Shown here: one piece after another, positions 44,536-56,475 of the stretch
Layout: every line of letters starts with the position of its first letter
Numbering within the stretch: position 1 is the stretch's first letter
NCBI GenBank assembly: GCA_918026815.1
Contig: CAKJVC010000218.1
Span: 40,270-104,269, forward strand
Source: Chalara sp. BL73
Taxonomy: Eukaryota > Ascomycota > Leotiomycetes > Helotiales
Length of the DNA: 64,000 bases
Reading direction: 5' to 3'
The notes under the pieces: model-generated
Seen by the model: the letters and a program-made list of their open reading frames with translations, nothing else
Databases searched by the model: none
Told to the model about the DNA's origin: nothing
Made by a program: the position numbers and the translations under genes

Positions 44536-46227
44536 CTATGGCGGGGGTTGCTCTGGGACTCTTGATTTCTTTCTACTCTCCTCACTAAGCACTTCTCCTG
44601 CCTTAAGCAAGGCACTGACCTATCAACGGCTCGCGTCAGTTCATATACGTAGATATATATACATAATAATCGGCATCTTTTCAAGGTGCATTAATGGTTG
44701 TACTTACGGCATCCATATTGGCATCCACCGATGAGCCATATTCACGCAACCGCAGATCACGAGCTTCATTGACTGGAACTTGCTGGGGAGCCGTAGGAAT
44801 GTAGCCACGCATTGGGGCTATAGAAGGTAGATAATCTCCGATCGGTTGAGCGCCTGTGTAGTAGATTCAGTAATAAGCACTAGAGACCAACGGCAGGCCA
44901 CTTATCTTACCAGTAGGAGAGTGCTGCGGAACATTATTTTGTGGAGAGAGAGATGGTGGTCGAAATGGTGGTAATTGATTCTCATAACTGCCAATTGACT
45001 TCCTTGGATAGAATGATAGACCAACGGGCTCCAATGATGGTTCCAGTGGTGTACGAGGAGTCGAATACGAATGATTTGTGCTTGTCGTAGATTCACGACT
45101 CAACAAGGGTGGTGGTGGAGGTCCACCACTTCCTGTTCGGGGTGCGGGATGAAAACTCAAGGATTCAGCTGGAGGAAGTCCCGGATGACTCGACCTGATA
45201 TCTGCGACACTGCTGATTCCAGGAAGTTTGTGTTGCTCCTCGCGTTGGCCATCCCGCCACGCAAGTGTCTGGCGATTTTCAGGTAAAATAGCGTCTCTAT
45301 ACCCAGGAAGCACGTCTATGGAGCCTGAAGGTGGTGAGTACTGGGGTCGAGCGACTCCTGGGGGTGGTAGCTGCGGAGAAGGTTGGGTATCAGGCATCGT
45401 CCACTGACCCGCATTGGATGCGGATGATTCAACGCGTGTTCTGCCAGTTGGGGTATCACTTCCAGGTTGACTTGTACTACTGCCATGCGAACCAGTACTT
45501 GTAGCACTTAGCTGACCTTCTATCCTGGGTCTCTTAAGGTCTAATTCCGACACTAGAAGGTATTGGTTACTATGTTAGATTCGAAGGACTTCTGAAACAT
45601 ACCTTGTTGTTGATTCGCTTGGCGTGCCTTGAAATCAGCCAAATATAGCTGGTATTCTTTGTAGTGAGCCGTCTTTTTGTATTCTGTCATTTCGTTGTTA
45701 TACCTCTCTTTAGCTGCAGAAGCTTGTTGCTCATATGACTCTTTCTCACGAGCTGGCAGAGCTTGCCAATTTTCTCCTACAAGCTTTGCAATTTCTGTAA
45801 ACGAAAGACTTTGACCTTTGATATCTTCACGCATTTTATTCGAGAATATTACGTATGCCGACGGTGGCCGTTCGGGAGCATGTTCGTCCGCTCTAGGATG
45901 TCTTCTGTATTTTCGTTTTGCACCAGCAACGCTCCCACTTGAGCCCGCATCAGACTTCGTACCGCCAAGTTTCGCCTCATCACTCGCTCTATCATCACTT
46001 GGTGTATTCCTAGAAGAAGCGTCTAAGGCGATATCGGAGGATATTCCTCTGGAATTTGCAATTTTCCTTTGGAGCTTCCTACGATGGCCAAGTTTCACAC
46101 CCAGCGCATCGAAGTCAGACTCGGTAATATCAAGGATTGTTTCCCATGTATCGAATCCCTGCTCCAAAAAATCGTGAAGGTACTGCTGAATCCCCAGCTC
46201 CGCAAATATAGCCTCCAATTCAGTCAT
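44536..46227 (-). CDS. SAM domain plus HMG-box protein
   Basis: This is a likely nuclear DNA-binding or chromatin protein. Four exons join in phase: 46227-45603, 45552-44911, 44853-44708 and 44619-44536, giving 498 residues. The first 62 residues form a SAM domain (LEAIFAELGIQQYLHDFLEQ and LGVKLGHRRKLQRKI), which usually mediates protein oligomers. After an acidic/Ser linker and a basic patch (GAKRKYRRHPRADEH), an HMG box spans about 118-185: ERPPSAYVIFSNKMRED, FTEIAKLVGENWQALP and ESYEQQASAAKERY. The remaining 270 residues are Pro/Ser-rich and disordered. A short helix closes the protein (ALLKAGEVLSEESRKK). Introns are 50, 57 and 88 bases with standard ends. The SAM plus HMG arrangement occurs in other ascomycetes, but I know no firm function for it. 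If the last splices are missed, the protein would end early at 44867. Confidence 0.87.
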
Positions 46228-47220
46228 ACAGCGATTTGTGTCTGGATCTACTGGTCCAGTCCTTTTCTTGACTTTATTAAGAAGGCCTCAAAGCCTTATG
46301 AGAGCAATCGATCCCTCCAGTGCACTGATCTTCTGTCTCCCCTAGTTATCGTTGCAAGATATCTACCGTATCACTGACCCGGCTGGATATTCAAAGGCCG
46401 TTTCCGAAAGGGTTCATCGGTTGCCCCAAGATAATGTCCACCTAGATTGTCCACAATGGGCGCCTTTACAGTGCCGTAGAGGACTGCGGGACATGTGTAT
46501 ATTCTATCGCATGCAGTGCTATGGTGTGGTGGGAGCAAGTATGCCGATATGTACTTTCGCAAATGGTGAGTCGTGCAGGGTGCAAGAGGCAGGTATCTCG
46601 ACCTCGGTGCGCCTTTCAAAGATTTAAATATTTATCGACCTTCTGCGAATTCGAGGAAAAGAAGTCCGCGAGTGTAATGATACAAGAGATGATAGTGCTC
46701 AAGCTAGGGCGACAATTGTATTCTGCCAGACGAGTTCTGGTGAAGTTAGTCACTACTATTTTTGAATTGATCTCTTAACATGCTGAGCTGTGGAAGTTGT
46801 TATGGTCGTGGTGGGGTCAGAAGCAGGACATGTATGTGAGCGTTCGACGGCGTCTGTGAATGTGGAAGACCTAGACATGACCACGCCACGGGCAGTAACA
46901 CCATCATTAACATACCAGCAAAGTTTTCCGAAGAACAGTTGAAGCAGCAGCGAAGCAGCAATGCGATAACAGAATATGCAGATTGAATTATGCGGCGATA
47001 GGCGTGTGGCAGGTATAGCGGAGGGTGGGTAATGAAATCGAGGTGTTGAGATGGGAATGCGTAATAGCAGGGGACCAGCAGGATGGAAAAGGAAAAGCCC
47101 TATAATGGAATATGATTAGAAGAATAGAAAGGCGTCTTCGTTGCTTGTGCCTGTAAGTGTACGTATAAAAAAAAGGACGATCCAAACGGTATGCTAAGAA
47201 AGGGCCATTAGGGTTGGGCG

Positions 47221-47285
47221 TAAGGTAAGTGGTAGGTAGTTGGTAGTGGTCGTAGTGGTAATGGTAGTGGGTAGTGGTTGGTAGT
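47221..47285. repeat. GGTAGT-rich low-complexity tract
   Basis: A run of imperfect GGTAGT/GGTAGTGG units lies about 1 kb upstream of the SAM/HMG gene start. The purine-rich plus strand means the transcript of that minus-strand gene would be pyrimidine-rich here. Confidence 0.7.
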
Positions 47286-47958
47286 CACAGTGGGCAGTTT
47301 TGTGGGTGCAGAAGCCGCTTCATCGAGATTTTGGGCGCAGGTGTCGATTGCCCCCCCTGCCAATTAGCGCGAGTCGGGTAGGGCCAAAACATCGATCAAT
47401 CAGGTGCAATCCGATGCATGGAACGTCAAAAGTGGGAACATAGAGGGGGGAAGATGGTTAAGGTTAACCAGAATCACATCAGCTGGGCCTGGAGGGGGAG
47501 ACAGCGGCCTCAAATGGGAGGGGCTATTCAAGACAATAAAGGTACTGTAAGCTGGCTCGGGCTCAGGTACAGGGGGCTTAGGGATAGCACAGGTATTTAG
47601 AATGGAATGGCCGTTGGCCATACAGAGTAGTCCCTCCACTACAGGCCCTACCACCCACTAGCATGCACTGGGTAACGGTGCCGGACGGGCACCCCGACGG
47701 TAGGGAGAAAATCTACTTTTCGGTCGACGACGACGACAACCCTCCTCGGTAGGCATTGATTTCAAAGTGGAAGCAATCTACAGGGTATGCTTGTGAGATG
47801 TCATAGGGGTGAAATGGGACACCCCGTCATCAGACGATGATGTTTCTGACTACGTACCCTTAAACTTGGTAATAGTAGCCCCAAAGCTGGCAAGAGCTAT
47901 TCTGGGGAAGAAATAATGGCAGCCAGGGGGGGAGGGGGAGGAGGTCGGCTTGGAGGGG

Positions 47959-47985
47959 TGGATGGATGGATGGATGGATGGATGG
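47959..47985. repeat. (TGGA)n tetranucleotide repeat
   Basis: Between six and seven tandem TGGA units. This is a simple-sequence tract of likely variable length. Confidence 0.85.
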
Positions 47986-49326
47986 CATAGCTGACATCAT
48001 TGAGACGTCAACCAGGACACTTGATGATGTGGTACTTATTTATGCATTCACTTGATGAAAGGCAACTGCACGTCTCAAGTATCTTTTCACTCTCTACCTC
48101 TACAACTTAGATATTGAAGGCATACACGAATCTACTCGTAATTTATCGGTACTTACCGAGCTATTTAACCCATTTGGTAAGTGTCCAGCGGCATTGTAGA
48201 TATTCTATCTTTCAGTGGCAGTCAAGGCCATCATATTCGTATTCAGCAGAAGGGAGACACCGGGCCTGGACAGTGGCATTGAAGTGCGATCGTCCTTTCA
48301 TTAAAATAGAGTTTATATTTAAATGTCGCATGGGCGGCGTGATGGTAACTTGGAAGTACCTCACCCTTCCAACAGACTTCCCTTAATACTTGGTTCTCTC
48401 TAACGTCACTTCGACCATTAAGCTGCAGATCCAGGTCGGCATACTCCGTATATCAAGATTCAATTGACTCGTCTAGTCCTTCAATGATTTGGCTCCTTTC
48501 CACCAACATGGGCACAATCTTAAATGGGTTTTGACGGAAATTGATCTCTGCCTGTCATAGACTTGGACCTGGCAGCATTGCGATTGCAACCCTGGCATCG
48601 AAACTACTTGACTAGTACCACCGACTATGCAAGAGCCCATTACCAAAAATAATCTCATACAACGAGTCAGAACCCAGATTCAGGTGACCACATTGGATCG
48701 ATTAAGTTAGTCTTCTTGACTCTTATAAAAGAATATCAGCTGATGTCTAAGAATACGCGATTCGCAAAGTTAGCATCCTGGAACGCTACGAGAGCGGGTT
48801 TTATAGCTCTTCAGTAGATATTAACTAGGATCCATTATGCAGAACTATGAAGCCATATTTGTGCCTTGACCAAGCTTAAAGGTTGTAGTGAAAGAAGCAG
48901 AGTGTCTTTAACAATCACCAGCTAAATCTCAACCTACAGGGACACCGAGCATGTCTGGGTCCTTCATAAAAATAAGATATCCTAGAATGAACCGCCAACT
49001 CGGGTATTGTACAAGTTTGTGCTAAGACCCATGGCAACGCTTAGTAATGGCAAGATATGCTTAATTGATCACCGTAGGGCTCTGATCCCACTGGTTCATC
49101 AAGATCCAAAAGACATGAGAACACTTCTTAACTAGTTGCTGGACGAACGTGAATGAATAGCAGCTTGGCCCCCTATCGCCATTTCCTGACCTGATCAGAC
49201 CCTGAAGCCTGTGGACCGAGTCATCTGAGCAAACATCAAACATTCAAAAAGCACGATTGTACAATACTCATCCCAGCTCTCAATTCCGACCATCCACCCC
49301 CTCCGTTTTCCCATACTTTGAAGCAA

Positions 49327-50262
49327 ATGTCCTCTTCAAGCCATTCACCTGACACATCGCGAGATCGAGATGCCGAAGCAGGGGATGTTAATCTAGCCCA
49401 GGTACGTGTCCAACATGGTATTCTCTATATCTGGGGGAGGGAAGAGTCGAAATTGTGATTTGGATCAGGATAACGCCGTATCAGCATGGGAAGCTCTATG
49501 TTCCGACAGCAAGGTTATCACACGGGCCGGAGGCTTCTCCTAAGCCAGTCCGGGGGGTCAGCCTTCTTTAGTCATAGCATTAGCTGTACGGATTAGTGGC
49601 ATTCCTGACCTCGCAAGTTTAAATTTGAATTTGGGCGCTGTTCACAAGCAATATTTGCTGACACTACCGAGTCTAGATCATGGCCGATTTAAGGAAGTAA
49701 GCATACTCCCGCTACACTCAGCTTTCCTCAAGGACTATCGAAGTCCCAAACAAGTCTCTTCGCTAGTTTCGACTATTTCCTCGACCTTTGTGTTTGCTTT
49801 CTGTGATGCTGTTGCACTTCCGCCTCCAATTTCTGATTGGATTCGGTGCTCTGCAGATCCTGACCCCTGAGTTGAGGTGCTAGCTGTTGGCAGGATACGA
49901 GTTGATAGGCTCATGAGATGCCAACATGCAATTTTTGTTCTCCATTTACTATCCTCGGGAGTTTTTGAATCCAGATGTTTCATTCTCCAATCATATCTCT
50001 ACACAATATTCCAAGTTGTTTACAATCCACTTTTAAGGTGTTGATGCAGATTTCGCCAAGCTCTACATGCGCTAACGAGCTTGGCAGGGGCGAGAAAACA
50101 GCAGATGTGCTTGAATCACATCTCACAAATCTGGAGAAGAAGATCGATGATCTACTCGCCAGCTTTGAGGAGTCAGAAAGATCGAAGGCCGGAGAGGCAA
50201 TTCACAGCAAGGCAGGTGCTGAACAAGCTGGGAAAGGCGATGATGCTGAGAAGAAGTCTTGA
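49327..50262 (+). CDS. Possible small two-exon protein of unknown function
   Basis: I do not recognise this gene. An ATG at 49327 opens a 25-codon frame (MSSSSHSPDTSRDRDAEAG) ending at a GTACGT donor at 49402. Much further down, an acceptor at 50079 after a GCTAAC branch-like site opens a frame encoding EKTADVLESHLTNLEKKIDD and EESERSKAGEAIHSKAGAE up to a stop at 50262. Joined, they make about 85 residues: a polar, acidic helix with coiled-coil character. The intron would be 678 bases, long for this genome, so another exon may be hidden, or the two pieces may be unrelated. The codon use and clean ends make the second exon the more credible part. It resembles small soluble coiled-coil subunits in size only. 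Confidence 0.45.
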
Positions 50263-51914
50263 GTCAGGCTGCAAATTATTTGATCGGAGCCAGAGGCAAC
50301 CATGAGCCGAGAGCGTCCTCGAAGGACGTTGGACTAAATCCAATAGTGTCTGGCCGAGGAACTTCCAAGTCGACGACGTTATGTTCGACTAAGTGCATAA
50401 ACCAATTGCTATGGGCACTTGAGTATCTCGAAACTGATGGACTCAAGCTTCAACAAATTGCAACCACCATATATCATAAGGAAATTATCCAAGTCTACTT
50501 ATGTTAACGTGCATGCTTTCCTGTGCTTTGTGTTGATGATTTAGTACTCTTACCATGAATCTCTAAGCTGTCAGGTGACAGTTGGAGGATTTTCTATTCT
50601 GCGGGTTTGTTATTCTGGCTGGTTCTCCTGATGCCCTACAACCGTCTATCCATCGTTCTAGCTATTGATGCAAGCTTTTTTTCCTCTTTGCTCAGTCTGC
50701 CACCAGCAGGCAGGTGTGCCCTTCGAGAATTATGGGCAACCAAATCTGCAGGTCCTCAAGAAATGAGAACAATTTGTGATATTTGCATCTCTCCGTCATC
50801 AAAAGTATTGCCTGTTGCCTTGCCACATACATCATATGTAAAGGGTAGTGCCCATTGCAAAATACGAACACAAATATGGACTCACCTGCTGCAATTTGGC
50901 TGCGAGTGAGTACTTCCCACTTTCGTCAAACCTTCCAGTTTACAATGTTTACCATGCGACTGCTCTCCACCAGGTCTATGTCTCACCTCTATCTAAATAT
51001 ATCACCCTGCAAGTGCAGTTCATCCCAGCACTACTATAGACTTTGCCCACTCAGTATTCCCTCATCTTCTTCATCTTAGTCCGCTCAGGGGCGAATTCAT
51101 CCTCCACTAGCCAGATCCTTCCTACCATGCTCGTTCAAGCTCTCCTACAACCGCCCCTCCATACGCATAAACCAGGCTCTATTCACCCCAACCGCACTTT
51201 CATGTACGAGAGGCTTTCTAGAGGGAATTTTGCCTACCGCTGGTCGGTTCCACATTCATCGTCAGACAATATTTGCACTCAATACCACCTTCAGCCCACG
51301 GAATATTGCCCTCGACCTTATGCTTTGACTCAAGCGCTAGCATAGACGGCACATGACGAGAGGAACCGGATATCACCATTTTCTAAGCGGGCTCAACGTG
51401 CTTAGCACGTCTGAACATATCGAGAATTGGCGTGGAGGCAACTGAGTCATCATGGGAACGTTTTAAGATCTTTGTTGGTCCTTACCGAGCGATGGGAGGC
51501 AAGAGACTGCGGTGGCGGAGCTTTATAGTTGTGCAATATTTATATGCTAGAGTTGCAATGGCCATGGAACTTTTGTCGGCGATGTCATGCCTGAACAGCA
51601 GATCCCATATCGCATAACATACACGGTGAAAATATCCAATAGTCGCCTGGCTCATCCTCAGGCAGCAGACGAGAAGACGCTCCCTGCATAGTTTGCATGC
51701 CATGAAATGTCGACTTTCGGAGAAAACAGGCTTTCTTTAATTAATCATCTAAGCAAGCCCCCGGGAAAAATATTTTATGGTCAGCCTCCCCAGCCACATA
51801 AATACAACAAGAATATTACAGGTTGGGTATATTTCACTGATACAACGCCTCCGTATGTCCTACGCCGCTTAACCTCATTGCCCATTACCCATTTCCGTTT
51901 AGTTCCCAAGAATA
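50263..51914. other. Intergenic, no supported gene
   Basis: Several short frames (50607-50909, 51043-51345, 51432-51703) lack recognisable motifs or splice partners. The right-hand end must hold the 3' end of the MBL-fold gene. Nothing else is seen. Confidence 0.45.
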
Positions 51915-53059
51915 TTACGCGTGCTGTGCATTATTGACAACAGCCTTCAAACTGATAAATGTTTCCGTCCCATCCGTGCTCGTGTCATCATCATTCACAT
52001 AATCCATCAAACGATTTAGCGTCATCTCCTCACCGGCCGACAGAATCACGGCTTCTGTCCCAGTCCTCTTCCGCGGGAACTGATCGCTCTTGGGGCTAAC
52101 CACGCTCTCCACCTCCTCTCGTGGATACTTCTGGATCACGATCTTATTGTTCGCAAAGCCTTTGGTGTCCTTGTCGCCGTCGTGCGCGCTGATCCACACT
52201 TTGGCCGCGAGGTTCTGCGCAATCTCTAATCCGCCTGGAAAGCCGGAGCAGATGTTGCCCCCCATGTACCAGGCGTTCTGAACGCGGTCGTAACAGTGGA
52301 GCAGAGCCGTGAGAGGCAGCGCGGCTTCGGCGATGAGGTGCGAGGTTACGTATGGTTGGAGGGTTTTGTAGCTGCAGCCGTGAGGTGAAAAGAGCACAGA
52401 AAGGGTCCTGTCCGTGGCTATGTGGGAGAAGGTAGATTGGCATGAGCGCGGGGAGTCAGGAGGCGTAGGCGGAAGTGACAAGGCAGGTGGTCCGAGAGTT
52501 GGTGGGCGGTATGTGATTCCAATAGCACTATGTAGACCGGTGATATCTCTTGGTTGGGCAAGGAAGGCAATGGTCACTTCGCCGGGTGACCCGCCTGGGA
52601 TCCAGGGAGGTACAGCTATCCGGTATACAGTGGAGGCTTTTGCGTTCTTCCGATGGTCCTCCCATTTTGGCAACGTCACTACTTTCTTGCTATCAAAGTA
52701 TTTCCATCCTCGTATGACTTTGGCAGCTGCTGGTTCCGCCAGTATCTTAGTTTTCCCTCCGATTCGAGGCAGTTGTGTAAGAGTTTCTTCGTGGCAGTGA
52801 TCAGTCTTATCCTGACTTATAACGACAAGATCTGGTTCAGGCAGCTCCGTCAAAGACGATATGCAAGACGGTTGCTTCTGTCTAGATATCGAGAACTTGT
52901 GATGCCAGATTTTTGATGCCCCGGTGATCCATGGATCGAGGAGGATTGTGAAGGGTTCTGCTGATTGATTTTGCTGGGGGAAGGCGGGAATGGAAGGATG
53001 GGCCGGAAGGATAGGAGAAATGAAGCATCATTATTTAGATGCTTAACCGTCAAGGACAT
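51915..53059 (-). CDS. Metallo-beta-lactamase-fold hydrolase-like protein, apparent frameshift
   Basis: Members of this fungal family have the MBL fold and may be hydrolases; no substrate is known to me. The main frame, 51915-52853, contains LVVISQDKTDHCHEETLTQL (the altered HxHxDH-like metal loop, here DKTDHCHE), PAAAKVIRGWKYFD, GLHSAIGITYRPP, LFSPHG and KVWISAHDGDKDTKG. The segment just upstream, out of step with it, gives PFTILLDPWITG and ISRQKQPSCISSLTEL, which continues directly into the main frame. The true start is expected at the ATG at 53057-53059, with MSLTVKHLNNDASFLLSF, but that start lies in another frame. The switch must occur between about 52985 and 53035, where no GT donor exists, so an intron cannot explain it. 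One missing or extra base, real or an assembly error, is the simplest reading. The total is about 380 residues. Confidence 0.78.
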
Positions 53060-55678
53060 CTTCAAATCGTTGTATGATGTTGTCAATTAGGTTTAAGAAG
53101 GTCATAATGTGACTTGTGGGCTTGAAGTTGGCCTCTTGTTGCTGTTCCTCCAAGGCGTCCAAGTCTTTTGGCCAAGGCTCGTTTGCTAAGAATATGTTCG
53201 AGATCTGGGACACAGCACGACTAGGGATTGAGAAGGACCAAGCCAAACTGAAGGTAGATCCTTCCGTGTGATTCATGGAAAAGTGATTGTATAAAGGAGG
53301 GAGAGCTTGGTGTGAATGTGAGTGTGAAGGCACGGTGGTGCTCACACGGGCCCCGAGAAGGGAGACAAATGGCATTTATGAGCCAACACAAGGGGAGGAC
53401 AAAAAGGAAGACTGGTGGGTGGAGTGGTGTGGCGCGTTGAATTGCCCAGTTTCCAGCGCCCAGGCTGATTATCGCTTCTGCTTGCCTTTCGGCAACATTT
53501 ATTGACAGCCACAAGGCAAAACTAGGGGCTCGTACCATCTGTGGTGGAAGATTGGACCAATGTGCTGATGTGTGACGACAACTGCTCCAGTTCTTTATCG
53601 GCAATACATGCCGGGCCGCTGCTTCAGCTGCTGCGCCCTGGAAGGAACAACCGACAGCTAAGTCAATCCCAATTTAGACAATGAGATAATTACTTTTGGC
53701 GCTTCGTCCTCTGGATATCTTACGTCGAAAATGGCCTGAAAATCCTTAAACAAAGATTAACATCATTCCACAGCGGCATAAATGGCTCAGCTCTAATCAC
53801 GGTTTCATTCCTTCAGGCTCAAATATCTGTCTTACAGCTTCATCGCCATTTAGGCGGCTGCTTGGGGTGTCAAGTCCAAGGAATCTAAGCTTGTAACAAG
53901 CTTTGCCATCTGAAGTAGACCACTTGCATTTGCACTTTCGTCAGCACATAAGCAAAGGGTTTTTTAGACTTTCAATTTACATGTTAGTCACGGCAAAGAA
54001 CACGCTCTCGCCCACATTGAACTTTCTCAGCAACTCGGAGCAGTCTCCGTTGTGCATCGTTTCTTTCCGCTTATGTAGAAGGATTAGTTTTATGTTTATT
54101 GTTATTCGGCTTGCTTTTTCAAACAGATCTTCAATGTAATGTGCATGAGCAGTTTAAGAGGCCTTGCTTGTTTACCCAAAGAGTGAAGACCATTTATCAA
54201 ACTGATAGCAGAGGCAAGCCAAGCACTGAACTTGTGAACGTCGTCGGTATATATATTTGATATGAACGAGAAGGCTTTGGTGCAAAGTCTGGTGAAACAT
54301 TATTTCTAGGCGTCCTGCCCACAAATTGGGGAAGGAAACAGTCCTCCTCGTCATTCTTACGCCGCGACTATGCCTCAATACCCGCAAACTTCGGCTGGGG
54401 AACTTGTCTGGTGCGATTGTGAGGTTATCTGCCAAATTCGCGCCTCTCTAGCCTAGGTATATTCATATCCTTATCCTTGAAGTGCAGCAATTTTGAGAAG
54501 ACCGTTGACATTTACCAGAACTAGGCAGCAGGTGCTGTTTTGAAGTTGGTGTAGGCTTACACGGGGAAGTGTTGTATCGAAGCGAGTTTTTGCATGCACC
54601 CAGCGAGGGGCCTCTCTTGGCCAGAGCAATCTGATACTCGTTGATACCTTTCTTTTAAGCCTCCTTTTTAGATCTCCTAATCGTCTCCACAGCAGAAGGT
54701 CACGTGCGAAGCAAGTGCTGAAAACGTGCCAGGTCTACTCGTGACTTGCGGGGAAGAAATGGTTGGATAGTGGAGAATCCCTTGCTATAGGTCCCTACCA
54801 TATTTGAATGAAAGGACGCGGGGTTTCTTTTCCGTGGCCTGAAGCCGTGTGAGGATTGTACAGGCTGTACGGTAGGAGCTTCGACAATGATGATGGTACT
54901 GTAGTGTCGAGAAATGGGAACAACTGTGGACAATAAGGGTTTTTGAGGTTCTGTAACCACCGGCTATTTATCATCGGGATACCCATCCCTTTGGAACATA
55001 TGATGGCTAAGATGGAGCATAATACTTCAAAACCTGTTAATAGCATCAAATGCATTGGGTGGTGCATGGTGATTGGATAAAAGGGTACCTCGATGCTTCC
55101 CCACCACGCACCACATCTTTCCAATTGCTGAGCTTCGCATTGGCCGCTTTGGGGGTGCCGCAGTTGTCATTCTCGCCCCAAAGCAAAATTAAGGATCTTG
55201 AAGATGGATGTTGGTGGTTATTTGGGTTTCACCGCCTCTAATGCGCACGCCCAAAAGAAATCCAGAATTGAAAAGATCGCGAAAAATACCTGTTTAACTG
55301 TCATTATTGTCTGTATCAGGGACTGTTGATCCAAGGAGACAAGGGATCCTTTTGAAGAGCAGCTTCAGCTGTAGCTCAGCTCCCGATACTCGGTTAAGGT
55401 CCCTCCTTCCCCGCAGCAGCGAGTCGAGTCGTTCAGGGCACTTTCTTCCAAACAAGTGGTGTTTGAAAGCAAAGCTCCCCCTAAAGCAGCTTCTCGAGTA
55501 TCGTTCCGTTGCATGCTATACCCGTACTGTACAACACATCCGCCTTTCACCACAACCATATCCAAGCACCCCTCTTTAAACTTCACAGCATTGAGCATTA
55601 GGATGCGAAGCTTTATCGCAATCACTTGAAAAGGCTTATGCGATAACGATCCCTCTGTCGTTCTACCCCGCGCTGCGA
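53060..55678. other. Intergenic, no supported gene
   Basis: About 2.6 kb with only short, motif-free frames on both strands. The left end should contain the promoter of the MBL-fold gene. Around 54700-55250 the minus strand has slightly longer open frames (54795-55124), but they show no family marks. Confidence 0.45.
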
Positions 55679-55867
55679 ATGGTGTCCTCGACGATTACAA
55701 TGCCTCCTCGAGCTTCATTGACATCCTCATTCTCTGTCTCGGAAGCTAACAATGAAGTCGTTTGTCCATTGCGCAATCAAGATGGCTCGAGCTGTCGCAA
55801 ACGCGTCTCGGAGTGCAGTGCGCTGCGCACATCTGCTAGTCTACACGGTCAATGTAGTAACAAGTGA
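55679..55867 (+). pseudogene. Truncated N-terminus of a conserved Cys-rich fungal protein
   Basis: The frame contains MPPRASLTSSFSVSEANNEV followed by CPLRNQDGSSCRKR. I associate this start with a conserved fungal protein carrying a C2H2-like zinc-binding block and long disordered regions. In such proteins the Cys pair is followed by a basic helix and two His residues. Here the similarity ends right after CRKR and the frame closes within about 20 codons, with no continuation in any frame before 56000. It is therefore a broken 5' fragment, probably left by a rearrangement or deletion. The identification rests on memory of the family start and should be treated with care. Confidence 0.5.
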
Positions 55868-56038
55868 GTTGGACGGATAGGAAAAGCGATCAGATCTAGT
55901 GCAAGAGCATATGGAGGGTACGTGAACACTATTGGCAAGTTCCTGCGCGTTCCTTCAGCGTTCAGCTTCCTGGTCGCAGAGCACCCCCGCAAGCAAATTT
56001 CTGCCCTCCCCGTTCCATGCCTGCTTCGGGCAAGATTT

Positions 56039-56475
56039 CTAAACCTCTTGCTGAATGAAAGCTCGCCATTTAGACGCGTCCGGATCAGGAAGTAGATTTA
56101 CCGCTGGTGCCTCGTGTGAGATTAGCGTGCGAACTGCCGAAGGATGGCGAATCAGGAGCTCGAGTGCGACGATTGCCCCGGAGCTGCTGCCAAAGACTGT
56201 GGCTGGTTGGTCAGACAAATGTTGGATTAGACGCCTAGCGTCATCAGCGTCCGTCTCGAGTCGGAGCTCGTAGTTCTGCGGACCAAGTAGCTGGCTGCGA
56301 GAAAACCCACGACGATCGTACGTCACTACAGTGAAACGCTCTGTCAGGTATTTTGACACTTCCGTGAAAATATGGGCATCCCCGTTTGCTCAGCAATCAG
56401 CAGCAGAAGCGGCCCTTGCCCTCCAGTCTCGTAGTACAGGGATGCACCAGGTACATCAAGATGGCCCATGTTCAT
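56039..56475 (-). pseudogene. Alpha/beta hydrolase, frameshifted and truncated
   Basis: The start at 56473-56475 reads MNMGHLDVPGASLYYETGG then LLLLIA, the first strand of an alpha/beta hydrolase. The continuation is one frame over: GDAHIFTEVSKYLTERF, VVTYDRRGFSRSQ, ADDARRLIQHLS and FGSSSGAIVALELLIRHPS, which contains the nucleophile elbow GSSSGA with its serine. The frame change falls near 56388-56396, at the oxyanion-hole region. The coding sequence stops at 56039 after FIQQEV, leaving about 145 residues. That is half the usual size, and the acid and histidine of the triad are lost. No intron can join the frames because the shift is within a few bases. The gene is dead. Confidence 0.82.

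Larger units (their letters stand above)
46228..49326. other. Long intergenic region with simple repeats
   Basis: About 3.1 kb without a supportable gene. It contains a GGTAGT-rich tract (about 47221-47285) and a GGAT tetranucleotide tract (47959-47985), which together suggest untranslated leader or promoter sequence of the SAM/HMG gene. Short frames at 46352-46627, 47400-47654 and 48114-48386 have no family marks. Large upstream regions are common for fungal developmental regulators, which fits the HMG gene, but this is inference. Confidence 0.45.
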
